This document shows, one piece after another, positions 1 through 8,826 of a stretch of 57,275 nt of DNA. The stretch comes from an uncultured Spirochaetia bacterium (GTDB lineage: Bacteria > Spirochaetota > Spirochaetia > Sphaerochaetales > Sphaerochaetaceae). The notes under the pieces are model-generated. The model was given only the letters and a program-made list of their open reading frames with translations. It was not told where the DNA came from and ran no database searches. The stretch is taken from the NCBI GenBank assembly GCA_905236385.1, contig CAJOOY010000054.1, positions 1 through 57,275 on the forward strand, in the 5' to 3' direction. A program made the position numbers and the translations under genes. The first letter of the stretch is position 1; each line of letters begins with the position of its first letter.

Positions 1-4
1 CTAT

Positions 5-87
5 TGGGGTCAAAGGTCGGAGGCATAGGCCGTTACTACGACTGGGCAGTTACAAGCCCATTACCTTTAGGTGATGGGTAGTTGACT
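5..87 (+). mobile_element. Terminal repeat copy 1, probable end of an IS200/IS605-like element
   Basis: These 83 bases recur in inverted orientation at the right end of the window with one mismatch (position 28). The repeat holds an imperfect hairpin (minus strand CCCAT-C-ACC, loop TAAA, GGT-A-ATGGG). On the plus strand a short open frame enters from outside the window and stops at a TAG at 79-81, ending in SPLPLGDG; this could be the tail of an element protein such as TnpB. Subterminal hairpins next to the end of tnpB are typical of IS200/IS605 elements. The repeat and hairpin are seen; the family is inference. Confidence 0.6.
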
Positions 88-1159
88 TAAGAATAAAACT
101 CATTTTAACTGGATTATGGTCGGAATAAGAAAAACTCAGGTCTATGACTTCAGAACCAGTAACTTGTATATTGTCCGTCACAAGAAAGCCATCAACGGTG
201 ACCTGGTAGATTGAGGGGCTGTAGGGCTCGTTCACGTTTCTCACGCTCGGAACAGGGTTCTCTTCGTCAAAGGCGGCCACAAGAGAGATATTTGTGCCAT
301 CAAAGACGGACATGGGAATGGGCTGTGACCAAGAATAAGGCTCACTTTCCACCCCGAAAGGACTACTACCCAATCCAGTTAAGTCTTTGTTGAAGTCTCC
401 TCCGGCTATGACCCAGTTACCTTTCTCATACTCTTGTTGCATAAAAGAGATAACCATCTCAAGCTGATCAACGGCAATCTGGCCATCAGCTGTGAATGCA
501 GACATGTGCATGTTGATTAGGATCAGTTCCCTACCGCCAGAGACTGGGATACGACTTATGCTGAAGCACCTATCCAAATCAAGGATTACTCTCACGCCCT
601 TCTCAAGAGGAAACTGGCGCCTGAGGGCACTTGAAATGGGGAATTCACTGAGGGTCATGATTCCTGATCTTGATTTTCCATGAGGCTGGTAGAGCGGATA
701 GAACAAAAACGGAGAGTCGTAGTTCTGAGCAAAGACTGAATAATAGCTTGGAAAGGCTTCAGTTAGGTAGACTCTCTCATCAAAGTGGTAGGTTCTTGTG
801 GCGTCAAAATCCACCTCTTGGAGAATAGCAAAATCAACAGAGGCAGAAGAAAGGAAGGCCTTAATTTTCTGAAGATTGGTCTCAAGTCTCTCCTTGCTCC
901 AAGCCCAGGACTGTACTCCACCATCCATAAAGAATGTGTAGTCACTCTCATAAGCTCCATAGCCTATGTTCCAAGTAAGTATTTCGTATTCTTTTCCAGT
1001 TAAAAGGGCCTCTGAGGTGGTCTCAGAAGGAGAGCTTACTTCAAGAGATAGATTATCTTCTATTCTGTGGTATGAGAAAAAAACATAGGCTAAGTAGCAA
1101 ACAACGACTATTAAAAGAACAATAATAAGCTTTAAAAGGATTTTAAAAAGTTTCTTCAT
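50..1159 (-). CDS. Endonuclease/exonuclease/phosphatase-fold protein, C-terminus replaced by repeat
   Basis: A 369-residue protein with one N-terminal membrane helix (about residues 4-28) followed by an EEP (DNase I/sphingomyelinase-like) domain. The expected motifs are present in order: WNIGYG (about 63), LQEVD (about 113), NMHMSAF, AGGDFN and a C-terminal SDHNPV, so the phosphodiesterase/phosphatase fold looks complete; the substrate cannot be told. The last dozen or so residues (TTHHLKVMGL) are encoded by the terminal repeat, so the native tail was replaced by insertion just after the last conserved strand. No clear Shine-Dalgarno; a TAAAAT box lies 6 nt upstream of the ATG. It is divergent from the isochorismatase gene. 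Confidence 0.85.
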   Translation of the reverse strand: MKKLFKILLKLIIVLLIVVVCYLAYVFFSYHRIEDNLSLEVSSPSETTSEALLTGKEYEILTWNIGYGAYESDYTFFMDGGVQSWAWSKERLETNLQKIKAFLSSASVDFAILQEVDFDATRTYHFDERVYLTEAFPSYYSVFAQNYDSPFLFYPLYQPHGKSRSGIMTLSEFPISSALRRQFPLEKGVRVILDLDRCFSISRIPVSGGRELILINMHMSAFTADGQIAVDQLEMVISFMQQEYEKGNWVIAGGDFNKDLTGLGSSPFGVESEPYSWSQPIPMSVFDGTNISLVAAFDEENPVPSVRNVNEPYSPSIYQVTVDGFLVTDNIQVTGSEVIDLSFSYSDHNPVKMSFILKSTTHHLKVMGL

Positions 1160-1211
1160 GTTTTTATTTTAAAGGTTTTTTATAAGGTGGTACAGAGACA
1201 AAGCACGGTGG

Positions 1212-1217
1212 TATAAT
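1212..1217 (+). promoter_or_regulatory. Extended -10 box of the isochorismatase gene, leaderless arrangement
   Basis: TGGTATAAT is an extended -10 whose last base is 8 nt from the ATG at 1226. No ribosome-binding site fits in between, so the mRNA probably begins at or next to the start codon. No good -35 is visible. Confidence 0.5.
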
Positions 1218-1225
1218 ATCATTGT

Positions 1226-1774
1226 ATGAAGAGAATTCTAATAGTTGTAGATGTTCAAAAGGATTTTGTAGATGGCTCTCTGGGTTCAAAAGAAGCTTTG
1301 GCTATTCTCCCTTCTGTTATTAGAGAAATAGAAGAAAACAGAAAAAATGGAGACTATTTAATCTTTACCATGGACACGCACGCTGAAGATTATCTACAGA
1401 CTTTTGAAGGCAAGAATCTACCAGTTTCTCACTGCATAAAAAACACCGAAGGGTGGCTGCTGGATAAGAACATAAGAGAGATGGGAGATTATGTTTTTGA
1501 TACAAACTGCAGCATACTGGAAAAGCCGGGCTTTGGCTGCCCAGATCTTCCTAAAACTATTGAAGAGATAGTTAATAACTTTGATGAAGACTTTGAAGTA
1601 GTCCTTTGTGGTCTTTGTACAGATATCTGTGTAGCCGCAAACGCTGTTTTGCTTAGAGCCCTCTACCCTTCTATGACCATAAAAGTTCTAAGCCACGCTT
1701 GCGCTGGCTCCAGTGTAGATAAACATGAGGCAGCTTTGAAGGTTTTCAGTGCCTGCCAGATAGAAGTTATCTAG
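1226..1774 (+). CDS. Isochorismatase-family cysteine hydrolase (nicotinamidase-like)
   Basis: A 182-residue protein of usual length for the isochorismatase-like hydrolase family. Asp9 (VVDVQKDF), Lys100 (EKPGFG) and Cys135 (CTDICV) form the expected catalytic triad, and DTH near 50-52 resembles the metal site of nicotinamidases. A PncA-like amidase role in NAD salvage is plausible but not certain, because several amidases share this fold. It stands alone, divergent from the EEP gene and convergent with the long T-box operon. The start follows a -10 box closely and lacks a ribosome site. Confidence 0.85.
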   Translation: MKRILIVVDVQKDFVDGSLGSKEALAILPSVIREIEENRKNGDYLIFTMDTHAEDYLQTFEGKNLPVSHCIKNTEGWLLDKNIREMGDYVFDTNCSILEKPGFGCPDLPKTIEEIVNNFDEDFEVVLCGLCTDICVAANAVLLRALYPSMTIKVLSHACAGSSVDKHEAALKVFSACQIEVI

Positions 1775-1776
1775 TT

Positions 1777-2913
1777 TTAGAAAGTTAATGACCAGCCACC
1801 AAAGGCTTCAAACTCATCTTCCCAGAGAAGCCCAGCTTCTGCACTGAGAGTTACATGGAAGGCTTCAATAATCTTTATCCTTGAGCCCAAGCCAAATACA
1901 GGGTCTAGAGAGCTTTCAATCTCTGAGTCTTCTCTTGTCTCAAAGTAGTGTGCCCCTCCGTAGAGCCTAAGTTCAACAAAAGAGCAGATTTTATACCCAG
2001 CACCCGCAGAGTACCAGTTGTCTTCTTTTCTGATTAAGGGATTGTGGTCCATTTCACCTGTCTCATAAAGAACATTCACAAAGGCAGTCAGTTCATCCAA
2101 AACTGGGAACCGAACCTCATACATGGAGTATTTTCCATGGTGTGTCATGTAGTCTGTTCCTGTTACGGTAGTACCGTTTCCTTGCATCTTTTTAAATGGG
2201 TTTATCAGGATGGTTCCAAAGCCAAAGTGGTTAAGAAGGTTTGTTTTATAGGTAGTAATCAAGAAGCCGTAGTCTGAGTCCATCCTCAAATTCAGTTCGT
2301 TTTCTCCAAAGCTGTCATAGCCATATGTTAAATAGATAGCTGTAGTCTCTCCCGCTTCTAGCCTTGCTCCGCCTTCCACAGCCCAGTCAAAGCCTGTTTT
2401 GGCATAGAGATAAGGAGAGATGGTGTAATCAAGGTAGCCTTCAGCGGCAGCTCTTAAAAAGAATCTGTACTCATCAGACTCGTAGGGAAGAAAAACTTCT
2501 GTTATTTTTGACCACCTATGTAGATTATTCTGAAAGAATTCTCCACCAAAGTTTCCCTTAGCCTGTAGACCCAAGTAGGCCTTTAAATGATAGAAATCTT
2601 TAAATACAAAAGATTTATTAACTTCAACAGTTAGTAAATCATACCTATAATTCTCGCTCTTGAAAGTGTAGGCATCCAGGTCAAATAAGATATCAAAGTC
2701 TTTAAAGAAAAGGTCCAGATAAAGCGCGTAGGACTTAAAATCATCTTCGTTTCTGGAAAGCCCTCTGGTGAAACTATCATTCCCGACTCCACAGTCAAAT
2801 GAGAAATTACCATCAGAGGCAAAGACAACAACACAAGATAAAAGAAGAGCAACTATCAAAAGGATTGTTTTTTTCACAACTGTATTTATATACCAGTTTT
2901 TTTCACTCTTCAA
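1777..2913 (-). CDS. Outer-membrane beta-barrel protein, last gene of the T-box operon
   Basis: About 378 residues with an N-terminal signal peptide (KKTILLIVALLLSC...VFAS) and then a run of alternating aromatic beta-strands (YALYLDLFF, FRFFLRAA-like, TLSAEAGLLW) ending in WSLTF. A terminal Phe is the usual beta-barrel assembly signal of diderm outer-membrane proteins. No family was recognised. The longest frame starts with TTG at 2913, overlapping the MATE gene by 11 nt; a GTG at 2877 would place the signal peptide right at the N-terminus, and neither has a strong ribosome site. As the terminal gene of the operon it may supply the outer-membrane step. Confidence 0.7.
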   Translation of the reverse strand: MKSEKNWYINTVVKKTILLIVALLLSCVVVFASDGNFSFDCGVGNDSFTRGLSRNEDDFKSYALYLDLFFKDFDILFDLDAYTFKSENYRYDLLTVEVNKSFVFKDFYHLKAYLGLQAKGNFGGEFFQNNLHRWSKITEVFLPYESDEYRFFLRAAAEGYLDYTISPYLYAKTGFDWAVEGGARLEAGETTAIYLTYGYDSFGENELNLRMDSDYGFLITTYKTNLLNHFGFGTILINPFKKMQGNGTTVTGTDYMTHHGKYSMYEVRFPVLDELTAFVNVLYETGEMDHNPLIRKEDNWYSAGAGYKICSFVELRLYGGAHYFETREDSEIESSLDPVFGLGSRIKIIEAFHVTLSAEAGLLWEDEFEAFGGWSLTF

Positions 2914-4246
2914 GGTTATCTCTTGTTATGTTCTTTGCCCACTTGTTACTGAAAAAGTACTTGAAGACTGTTGGCATTTTGACAAACTCATCTGTGCAGA
3001 GAACTAGATACACTAGTTTTATGTCCAGCTTAAGAACAAAGGCTGCTATGAAGCCAGCTGGAACTGCCCAGCACCACATGGAGATGGTGTCTACCTTTAG
3101 GCCAAAGCGAGAGTTTCCTCCGGCTCTGAAAATTCCGGCAATCAGAGGGGTGTTAATTGAAGTTCCCATTATGTAGAAAGCGTTCACATGGAGCATGAAC
3201 AGTAGGTAGTCATGGGCTGTTTCTGTAAGGTTGGCTCCTGCACTAATTAAAGGAGTAAATAAGAAGATTAGTAGTCCACCAAAGGCGCCTGCAAGGGTGG
3301 CTAGAAGTAGGAGAATCCTGCTTTCATATATGGCCTGTTCTACCTTGCCGGCTCCGAGAAGCTGGCCGAGGATTATTCCTGTGGCCCCTGCTATACCGTA
3401 ACTGAAAACACAGCCGAGGTTTCTAACGACAGTGACTATGGCATTGGCCGCAACGGCATCACTGCTTCTGTGACCGAGGATTACGGAGAACATGGAAAAT
3501 GCCAGGCCCCAAATAAAGTCGTTAGCAATAGCGGGGAAGCACATGCCTTTAAAGTCCCTCTCAAGCACCCTGTCTGTCTGAAAAATATATTTAGGAATCA
3601 GTTTTATATCTGGGCTCCTGAGGGAGATGAAGATACAGATCAAAAGTTCAATTATTCTTGCTAGCGCTGTAGCAATAGCCACCCCGCCGGCGCCCATATT
3701 CAAGCCAAAGATGAAAAAAGCGTTCAGACCTACATTTAAGATAAGTGTTATAGTTTCAGTTATGGTGCAGATGGTAACTCGGCCGGCGCTCCTCACGGCA
3801 GCCAGGAAGGTGTAGGAAAGGCCCCATGCAATTATCCCCGGAGCAAAGAGTCTAAGGTACAGAGCACCCATTTTGATTAGCTCCGGATCCGGCGTGTAGA
3901 TCCTCATCAGCAGAGTCGGACAGATAAGGCACAGCAGAGCCGAGAGACCTGAGAAGAAAAGAGTGTATTTGTTAGCTATTCCCAAAGATCTGTTTATGGC
4001 CCCAATGTTTCCTTTCCCCCAGTACTGGGAGCCCATCATGGTCATGCCAGTGCCGGCTCCGAACAGGAACCAGAAGAAAAGAGATGTTATCTGAGTGGCT
4101 AGAGAGACAGCGGAGATAGAACTCTGCCCGACTTGGTTGAGCATAAGCACGTCTGCCATGTTCACTGCAGAATCCAAAACATTCTGAATTACAATGGGAA
4201 AAGTCAGAATTGCAACGCGCTTGTAAAAGCCTTTATCAACCTTCAT
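2903..4246 (-). CDS. MATE-family multidrug/metabolite efflux protein
   Basis: A 447-residue inner-membrane protein with about twelve hydrophobic segments. N-terminal FPIVIQNVLDSAVNMADVLML and the repeated motif in the second half (LLGAGKVEQA, GNSRFGLKVD) are typical of MATE (NorM/DinF-type) cation-coupled exporters. The gene overlaps the alpha/beta hydrolase gene upstream by 11 nt and the beta-barrel gene downstream, so it is translated as part of the T-box operon. The exported compound is unknown; the context suggests an amino-acid derivative or hydrolysis product. Confidence 0.9.
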   Translation of the reverse strand: MKVDKGFYKRVAILTFPIVIQNVLDSAVNMADVLMLNQVGQSSISAVSLATQITSLFFWFLFGAGTGMTMMGSQYWGKGNIGAINRSLGIANKYTLFFSGLSALLCLICPTLLMRIYTPDPELIKMGALYLRLFAPGIIAWGLSYTFLAAVRSAGRVTICTITETITLILNVGLNAFFIFGLNMGAGGVAIATALARIIELLICIFISLRSPDIKLIPKYIFQTDRVLERDFKGMCFPAIANDFIWGLAFSMFSVILGHRSSDAVAANAIVTVVRNLGCVFSYGIAGATGIILGQLLGAGKVEQAIYESRILLLLATLAGAFGGLLIFLFTPLISAGANLTETAHDYLLFMLHVNAFYIMGTSINTPLIAGIFRAGGNSRFGLKVDTISMWCWAVPAGFIAAFVLKLDIKLVYLVLCTDEFVKMPTVFKYFFSNKWAKNITRDNLEE

Positions 4247-5129
4247 TTAAAAATTCTACAGCTTCAGAAAAAGCCTTGTCCATTGAAGGAAGGTCTATAT
4301 CATACGGAATTCCATGCGTGCACTTCTCCAGGTACACAAGCTTTGCACTTTTAAGCTTTGAAGCCACTTCCTCACAGGTTTTCTTACTAATCAACGGATC
4401 CTTCCCTCCCGAGAGAATCAGGGCTTTTGCACTGATAGATGCAAGAGCCTCATAGGCTGCTTTGAATAGATTATCCGCCTGCAGCAGCTTTTTTGGCGTC
4501 AAAAAGGACCAATACTCAGCTCCCAGGGCCAAATCAGCTTCCACGCCCGCCTCATACTCAAAATGGTACGAATCATCGTGGTGCCACTCAATTTTTTTTC
4601 GTTTTAGGAAATGACTAACCATCTTCAGCTGCCTACGCTGCTTATCCGCCAAAATCTCTTTTCCAATGGCTGGTGCAAACAGAACAACCTTTCTTACTGG
4701 AGTTTTCTCGGCACAAAGAACGCAAATTGCGCACCCCATTGAGTGCCCCGCAAGGTACAAGTTTTCCACCCCGTACATATCTGAAACGGCCTTTGTATAG
4801 TAAAGGGCGGCTTGCAGCCAATGCCTTTCATCTGACCCATAAAAATCTTTCCACGTTGTTCCCATTCCTGGGCACCTAGGAACCCAGACATCAAAACCGG
4901 CCATATAAAGACGCTTAGCAAAAGAGGCCATCTCACCCGGATACCCCTGGTACCCATGAAAACAGACTACAGCCTTCCTGTTTTCCTTCTTCTCATGAAT
5001 CAACTTGAAAGCTCTGGCATTAGCCTTTATGTCCCCTTTGTCCTTGTAGAAAGCTTCAGGAAGAGCTATTCCTAAATCATAGTCAAACTTACCGTTAAAA
5101 GACGGTGTCAGAGAATTATTCTTTTCCAT
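4236..5129 (-). CDS. Alpha/beta hydrolase (lysophospholipase/esterase-like)
   Basis: A 297-residue cytoplasmic protein with the full serine-hydrolase set: oxyanion-hole segment CFHGYQG (about 56-62), nucleophile elbow GHSMG (Ser130), a late Asp in SGGKDPL and His in CTHGIPYD. The fold matches monoacylglycerol lipase/carboxylesterase-type enzymes; the substrate is unknown. The ATG lies inside the 3' end of the M20 gene (14-nt overlap), so the two are probably translationally coupled. This supports a joint pathway with the M20 hydrolase, for example sequential removal of acyl groups. Confidence 0.85.
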   Translation of the reverse strand: MEKNNSLTPSFNGKFDYDLGIALPEAFYKDKGDIKANARAFKLIHEKKENRKAVVCFHGYQGYPGEMASFAKRLYMAGFDVWVPRCPGMGTTWKDFYGSDERHWLQAALYYTKAVSDMYGVENLYLAGHSMGCAICVLCAEKTPVRKVVLFAPAIGKEILADKQRRQLKMVSHFLKRKKIEWHHDDSYHFEYEAGVEADLALGAEYWSFLTPKKLLQADNLFKAAYEALASISAKALILSGGKDPLISKKTCEEVASKLKSAKLVYLEKCTHGIPYDIDLPSMDKAFSEAVEFLNEG

Positions 5130-6582
5130 TTTGATCTCCGCTTGCTTTAATCACATTTTTGTAAAAATCCACTGCTCCAGGCAGACAGGAGACAGAAATG
5201 CATTCATCAATTCCATGCATACCCTTCATCTGCTTAGGTCCGTAGAGAACCGGAGCAAAACGCACACAGGTGTCACAGATTTCCTGATAGAAGCGAGCAT
5301 CTGTTCCACCGGTCATAACGTAAGGAACGCTAACTATTGTCGGGAAGGTCTGCTTGATAACACGCTCAACCAACTTGTAGGCTTCTCCGTTCATGTCCGG
5401 AGACGGCATAGCATCGTTAGCAAGAAGAATCTCAGTTTCTAGCCCATATTTCTTTGCCATTTCAGTAATTATCTTTAAGCTCTCTTCCTTTCCCTGATTC
5501 TTTCCGAACCTGATATTTGCCGTAACTGAAGCCTCTGCAGGAATTACATTAAAGGCATCTGAGCCGCTTTGCATGGTAAAACAGATACTTGTTCCAAGCA
5601 TGGCAGCCCCCTGAGCAGAAATAAGGGGCATGAGGCGCACAAGAAGCGGTCCGAAAAGCCACAAGTTTCCAAAGACAAGAGCAAGTGGAAAGGAAGAATA
5701 ATCAGCCACAGTTTTAAAGAAAAGCCTCACTTCAGGGATGAGTTTTCTTTCAAATGGAGACTTCTTTTCAACCGCGTTAACAAACTTTGCAAGCCTGGCT
5801 ATTGGAGAATTCTTAGTTGGAGCACTGGCGTGCCCACCTGTGCTTTTTGCAGTGAACCTCACTCCGCACATACCTTTCTCCACTATTCCCATAACAGCAA
5901 AGTCACCCTTAACTCCACCAAGAACATCTCTAATAATTCCTCCGCCCTCATCACACACCAGAAACGGCTTAATTCCCTGCCTTCTCAAGTGGTCCACAAG
6001 GGATGGACAACCAGGCCCTGCCCACTCTTCTGTGCAGGAGGAGGAAAGGTACACATCTTCTTTTGGCTTGTAGCCTTCCTTTAGCAGCTCTTCAACTGCC
6101 TGAAAGAAGGCCATAACCGTACACTTGGTATCCGCAGTTCCACGGCCCCAGACAAGAGAATCTTCAATATCTCCGGAAAACGGCTCGTGTTTCCACTTTC
6201 CTTCTGCAGGAACCACATCCTGGTGGCCCATGAGAACTATGGGTTTATCGCTCTTCTCTCCCTTCCACTTAAATAGAAGGTTTCCGTTAATCTCTGTCTT
6301 CTCCAGATTCTCATGAACCAGAGGGAAAAGCTCTCTAAGTAGAGCATGAAAATCATAGATTTTTTCAGGTTTATCCACTCCACTTCTTGAGACTGTGTTT
6401 ATCTTAACCATCTGAGAGAGTTTATTTGCGTACTCTTCTTCTCTCTCTTTATCCCCAAGAGGAACGTAAGAAGAAGTTCTCTTTCTGAAAACTTTGGCAT
6501 GAACAGTTCTTAAAACTGCTATCATCAGAAGAACAAGAAGGATAGAGATTAGCAGGCAGAGGGCCTGAAGAGCGTAGATCAT
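5116..6582 (-). CDS. Membrane-anchored M20 metallohydrolase (carboxypeptidase S / PM20D1-like)
   Basis: A 488-residue protein with an N-terminal membrane helix (about residues 5-27) and an M20 dizinc hydrolase domain. GHQDVVP (His120, Asp122), WGRGTADTK (Asp151) and CTEEWAGPG (Glu185/Glu186) give the metal ligands and catalytic base; GGHASAP marks the dimerisation domain; GGTDARF is the late metal-site motif. N-terminal anchor, length and order fit carboxypeptidase S-type members, which hydrolyse peptides or N-acyl amino acids. Its ATG overlaps the stop of the preceding membrane protein (ATGA). Position in a tryptophan-controlled operon suggests it releases aromatic amino acids; that is inference. 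Confidence 0.88.
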   Translation of the reverse strand: MIYALQALCLLISILLVLLMIAVLRTVHAKVFRKRTSSYVPLGDKEREEEYANKLSQMVKINTVSRSGVDKPEKIYDFHALLRELFPLVHENLEKTEINGNLLFKWKGEKSDKPIVLMGHQDVVPAEGKWKHEPFSGDIEDSLVWGRGTADTKCTVMAFFQAVEELLKEGYKPKEDVYLSSSCTEEWAGPGCPSLVDHLRRQGIKPFLVCDEGGGIIRDVLGGVKGDFAVMGIVEKGMCGVRFTAKSTGGHASAPTKNSPIARLAKFVNAVEKKSPFERKLIPEVRLFFKTVADYSSFPLALVFGNLWLFGPLLVRLMPLISAQGAAMLGTSICFTMQSGSDAFNVIPAEASVTANIRFGKNQGKEESLKIITEMAKKYGLETEILLANDAMPSPDMNGEAYKLVERVIKQTFPTIVSVPYVMTGGTDARFYQEICDTCVRFAPVLYGPKQMKGMHGIDECISVSCLPGAVDFYKNVIKASGDQNGKE

Positions 6583-7253
6583 TTTTGTTTCCTGTAGATT
6601 AGGTAAGATATTCCAATAGCCAGAGCGCCACTTGGAATAATCATCATACTAGTAGAGCCTGTGAGGGACGGAACAAGCATGAACAGAATAGACATGAGCA
6701 GCAGTGGAGCTATAGCTATCTTCATGTTTCCTCTAAAGTACTTGTAAGCCATGGCACCAAAGAGCGCAGGAACTACGTTTGAGAAAGCCGGCTGCAAAGC
6801 CGGACTCTGAAGAAAGCCCTTTAGTGGTTGCAGAAGAAGTACTCCCAGTGCCAGAACAACAATTGTTACCAAAGAAGAAGTAGCAATTGAAAGAGTTGAG
6901 ACTATCTCATTTTCTGGAGTTCCTGTCTTAACTCCTGCCATATCTCTAGCGTTAACTGCACAAGGAATCTTCATATTAATCAGGTTTCCTGTAATAAAAG
7001 CCAAGTAGCTTCCGCCAGCTCCAAGCATGGGAGTGTAGATAAGAAACTCTACAACTGAACTGATTGTCCAAATTAGACCCACCGATAGAAAGCCACGCCC
7101 TACTGCTCCAAGATCTGGAGAAGCTCCTAGAACTGCTCCAATTAAAAAAGGTGCACCGACTAGAAGCACAAGCACTATCACTGTAAAAACCCTACCCAAA
7201 AGATGGGTTCTGTTGTTATATTTTTCAAAGTATTCGTTTCTGTTTTCTTTCAT
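6579..7253 (-). CDS. Six-helix-class inner-membrane protein, partner of DUF5058 protein
   Basis: A 224-residue hydrophobic protein with five to six membrane segments and a charged N-terminus. Glycine-rich central segments (MLGAGGSYLAFITGN) and a cytoplasmic-looking loop (NARDMAGVKTGTPENE) resemble a transporter re-entrant region. I do not recognise a characterised family. The ATG at 7253 is preferred because GAGGAG stands 7 nt upstream; an upstream TTG at 7268 would overlap the DUF5058 stop. It sits between the DUF5058 gene and the M20 gene, so the two membrane proteins probably form one transporter or channel. Confidence 0.75.
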   Translation of the reverse strand: MKENRNEYFEKYNNRTHLLGRVFTVIVLVLLVGAPFLIGAVLGASPDLGAVGRGFLSVGLIWTISSVVEFLIYTPMLGAGGSYLAFITGNLINMKIPCAVNARDMAGVKTGTPENEIVSTLSIATSSLVTIVVLALGVLLLQPLKGFLQSPALQPAFSNVVPALFGAMAYKYFRGNMKIAIAPLLLMSILFMLVPSLTGSTSMMIIPSGALAIGISYLIYRKQK

Positions 7254-7264
7254 GCTCACGCTCC

Positions 7265-8026
7265 TCAAAGTAGGTTGATCAGGACGGCAGCGGTCATACC
7301 GACAAGCATACTTGCTGCAACAGAGAAGTTATCCACCCAGGCCTTTTTCTTCTTTTCTGAAAGATAAACAAAAATAGCCATAACTAGGCCGGAAACAAGA
7401 ACAACAATCAGTGGTAGAAAGTCTCCCTTGAAGGTAAAAAGACCCTCTGAAGAGACAAATGAGCCAATGTAGCTACCTATGTAGGCACTTACCAGGCCTA
7501 TGAACATGGCGCTCATGGCCATATCTCCAAAACCACTCTTTTTGTTAAGAGCGGTCTCTTCTGGGTTCTTAATGCCTATCTTTTTGAGATACCCTCGGTT
7601 GAAAAGAACCGAGAGCACCATGCCCCACATGATACAAATACTCATTAAAAGGGCAATTGTCGTGAAGGCAGAAACCGTCATAGACTCAGGGCTTAAACCA
7701 CCAATACCTGCGTGCTCAGCAGCTCCCTGGGCCACTTGGGCTTCATAATGCAGGGCCCCGATTACGGAGAGCCTGAGCCAAGGCCACGGAAGCCCTAGAC
7801 TTCCCGAGAGGGCAATTACGCCCAAAAGAATTCCCACCGCCGGAAGAACCGAGAACGTGGCACTGGAGGTCATAACTCTCTTTAAAACCTTCTCATCCAT
7901 ACCCATTTTCACACCGGCTCTGTAGGCGCGGACCATGAAAACCAGGCAGATTACAGCAACAAACGCAATTATTGCCCCGCAGATCAGATACAGGGGCAGA
8001 CTATTAAGGGTAGCTATAACAGACAT
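7265..8026 (-). CDS. DUF5058-family membrane protein
   Basis: A 253-residue protein with about six membrane helices. The N-terminal helix followed by VRAYRAGVKMGM, the segment GLPWPWLRLSVIGALHYE and the acidic AAEHAGIGG stretch match my recollection of the uncharacterised DUF5058 family. A strong ribosome site (GAGGAGGTT) precedes the ATG. It follows the ABC ATPase gene by 14 nt and precedes its membrane partner, in a tryptophan T-box operon. This suggests a secondary transporter acting beside the ABC importer, with unknown substrate. Confidence 0.75.
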   Translation of the reverse strand: MSVIATLNSLPLYLICGAIIAFVAVICLVFMVRAYRAGVKMGMDEKVLKRVMTSSATFSVLPAVGILLGVIALSGSLGLPWPWLRLSVIGALHYEAQVAQGAAEHAGIGGLSPESMTVSAFTTIALLMSICIMWGMVLSVLFNRGYLKKIGIKNPEETALNKKSGFGDMAMSAMFIGLVSAYIGSYIGSFVSSEGLFTFKGDFLPLIVVLVSGLVMAIFVYLSEKKKKAWVDNFSVAASMLVGMTAAVLINLL

Positions 8027-8040
8027 CTGAACCTCCTCTT

Positions 8041-8826
8041 TTATGATAGCAGAATTCTATCGGTATCCAGGGTTTTTCCGGACCTTTTCTTAAACAGAAC
8101 CAGCAGATCCGAAATCTTAAGTTTACTCTTTTCTTCGCCACTGGAGTCAAACACAACCTTCCCCTCGTCCATCATGAGAATACGGCTTCCCAGATCCAAC
8201 GCACTCTGCATGTTGTGCGTAATCATCAGGCAAGTAAGAGAGTGCTTGTTCACAATCCTCTCGGTTATCTGAAGCACCTTCTCTGCCGTAGCCGGGTCGA
8301 GGGCCGCAGTATGCTCGTCGAGAAGCAATAAATCTGGTGGATTGATGGTAGCCATCATTAAGGTCAATGCCTGTCTCTGTCCCCCAGAAAGCAGTCCCAC
8401 AGGTTTTGTCAGCTTATCCTCAAGTCCCATTTTAAGCTCGCTGAGAGTTTCTCTAAAGCGCTCTCTATCCTGCCTGTTGATTGTAGAAAACCACCCACCG
8501 CGGCCGGCGGCAAGGGTTAGATTCTCTTCTATGGTCATACCAGGAGCTGTGCCAAGCATGGGGTCCTGAAAGAGCCGTCCAATCCTTCTGGCCCTCTTGT
8601 ACTCACTTAACAGCGTTATATTTTTCCCATCCAGCTCTATAGTTCCACTGTCAGTGATAAAAGTTCCAGCTATGGCGTTAAACAGAGTAGATTTTCCAGC
8701 CCCGTTAGCACCGATAATGGTAACAAACTCAGAGTCCTTCACTGTAAGTGAAAAATCTTTGAAAACCTGTTTTTCATTAATAGTTCCCGGGTTGAAGGTC
8801 TTTGAAATATTTTTTATCTCAAGCAT
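8041..8826 (-). CDS. trpZ: ABC transporter ATPase of a TrpXYZ-type importer
   Basis: A 261-residue ATPase with Walker A GANGAGKST (about 38-46), Q-loop LFQDP, signature LSGGQRQAL, Walker B LLLLDEHTA and the switch His in ITHNM. The Glu-His pair after Walker B (DEHTAALDP) is seen in the COG1101 group that pairs with COG2984 binding proteins. The ATG overlaps the permease gene by 8 nt. Together with the two genes upstream it makes a complete importer, and the tryptophan-type T-box supports tryptophan as substrate. Confidence 0.85.
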   Translation of the reverse strand: MLEIKNISKTFNPGTINEKQVFKDFSLTVKDSEFVTIIGANGAGKSTLFNAIAGTFITDSGTIELDGKNITLLSEYKRARRIGRLFQDPMLGTAPGMTIEENLTLAAGRGGWFSTINRQDRERFRETLSELKMGLEDKLTKPVGLLSGGQRQALTLMMATINPPDLLLLDEHTAALDPATAEKVLQITERIVNKHSLTCLMITHNMQSALDLGSRILMMDEGKVVFDSSGEEKSKLKISDLLVLFKKRSGKTLDTDRILLS

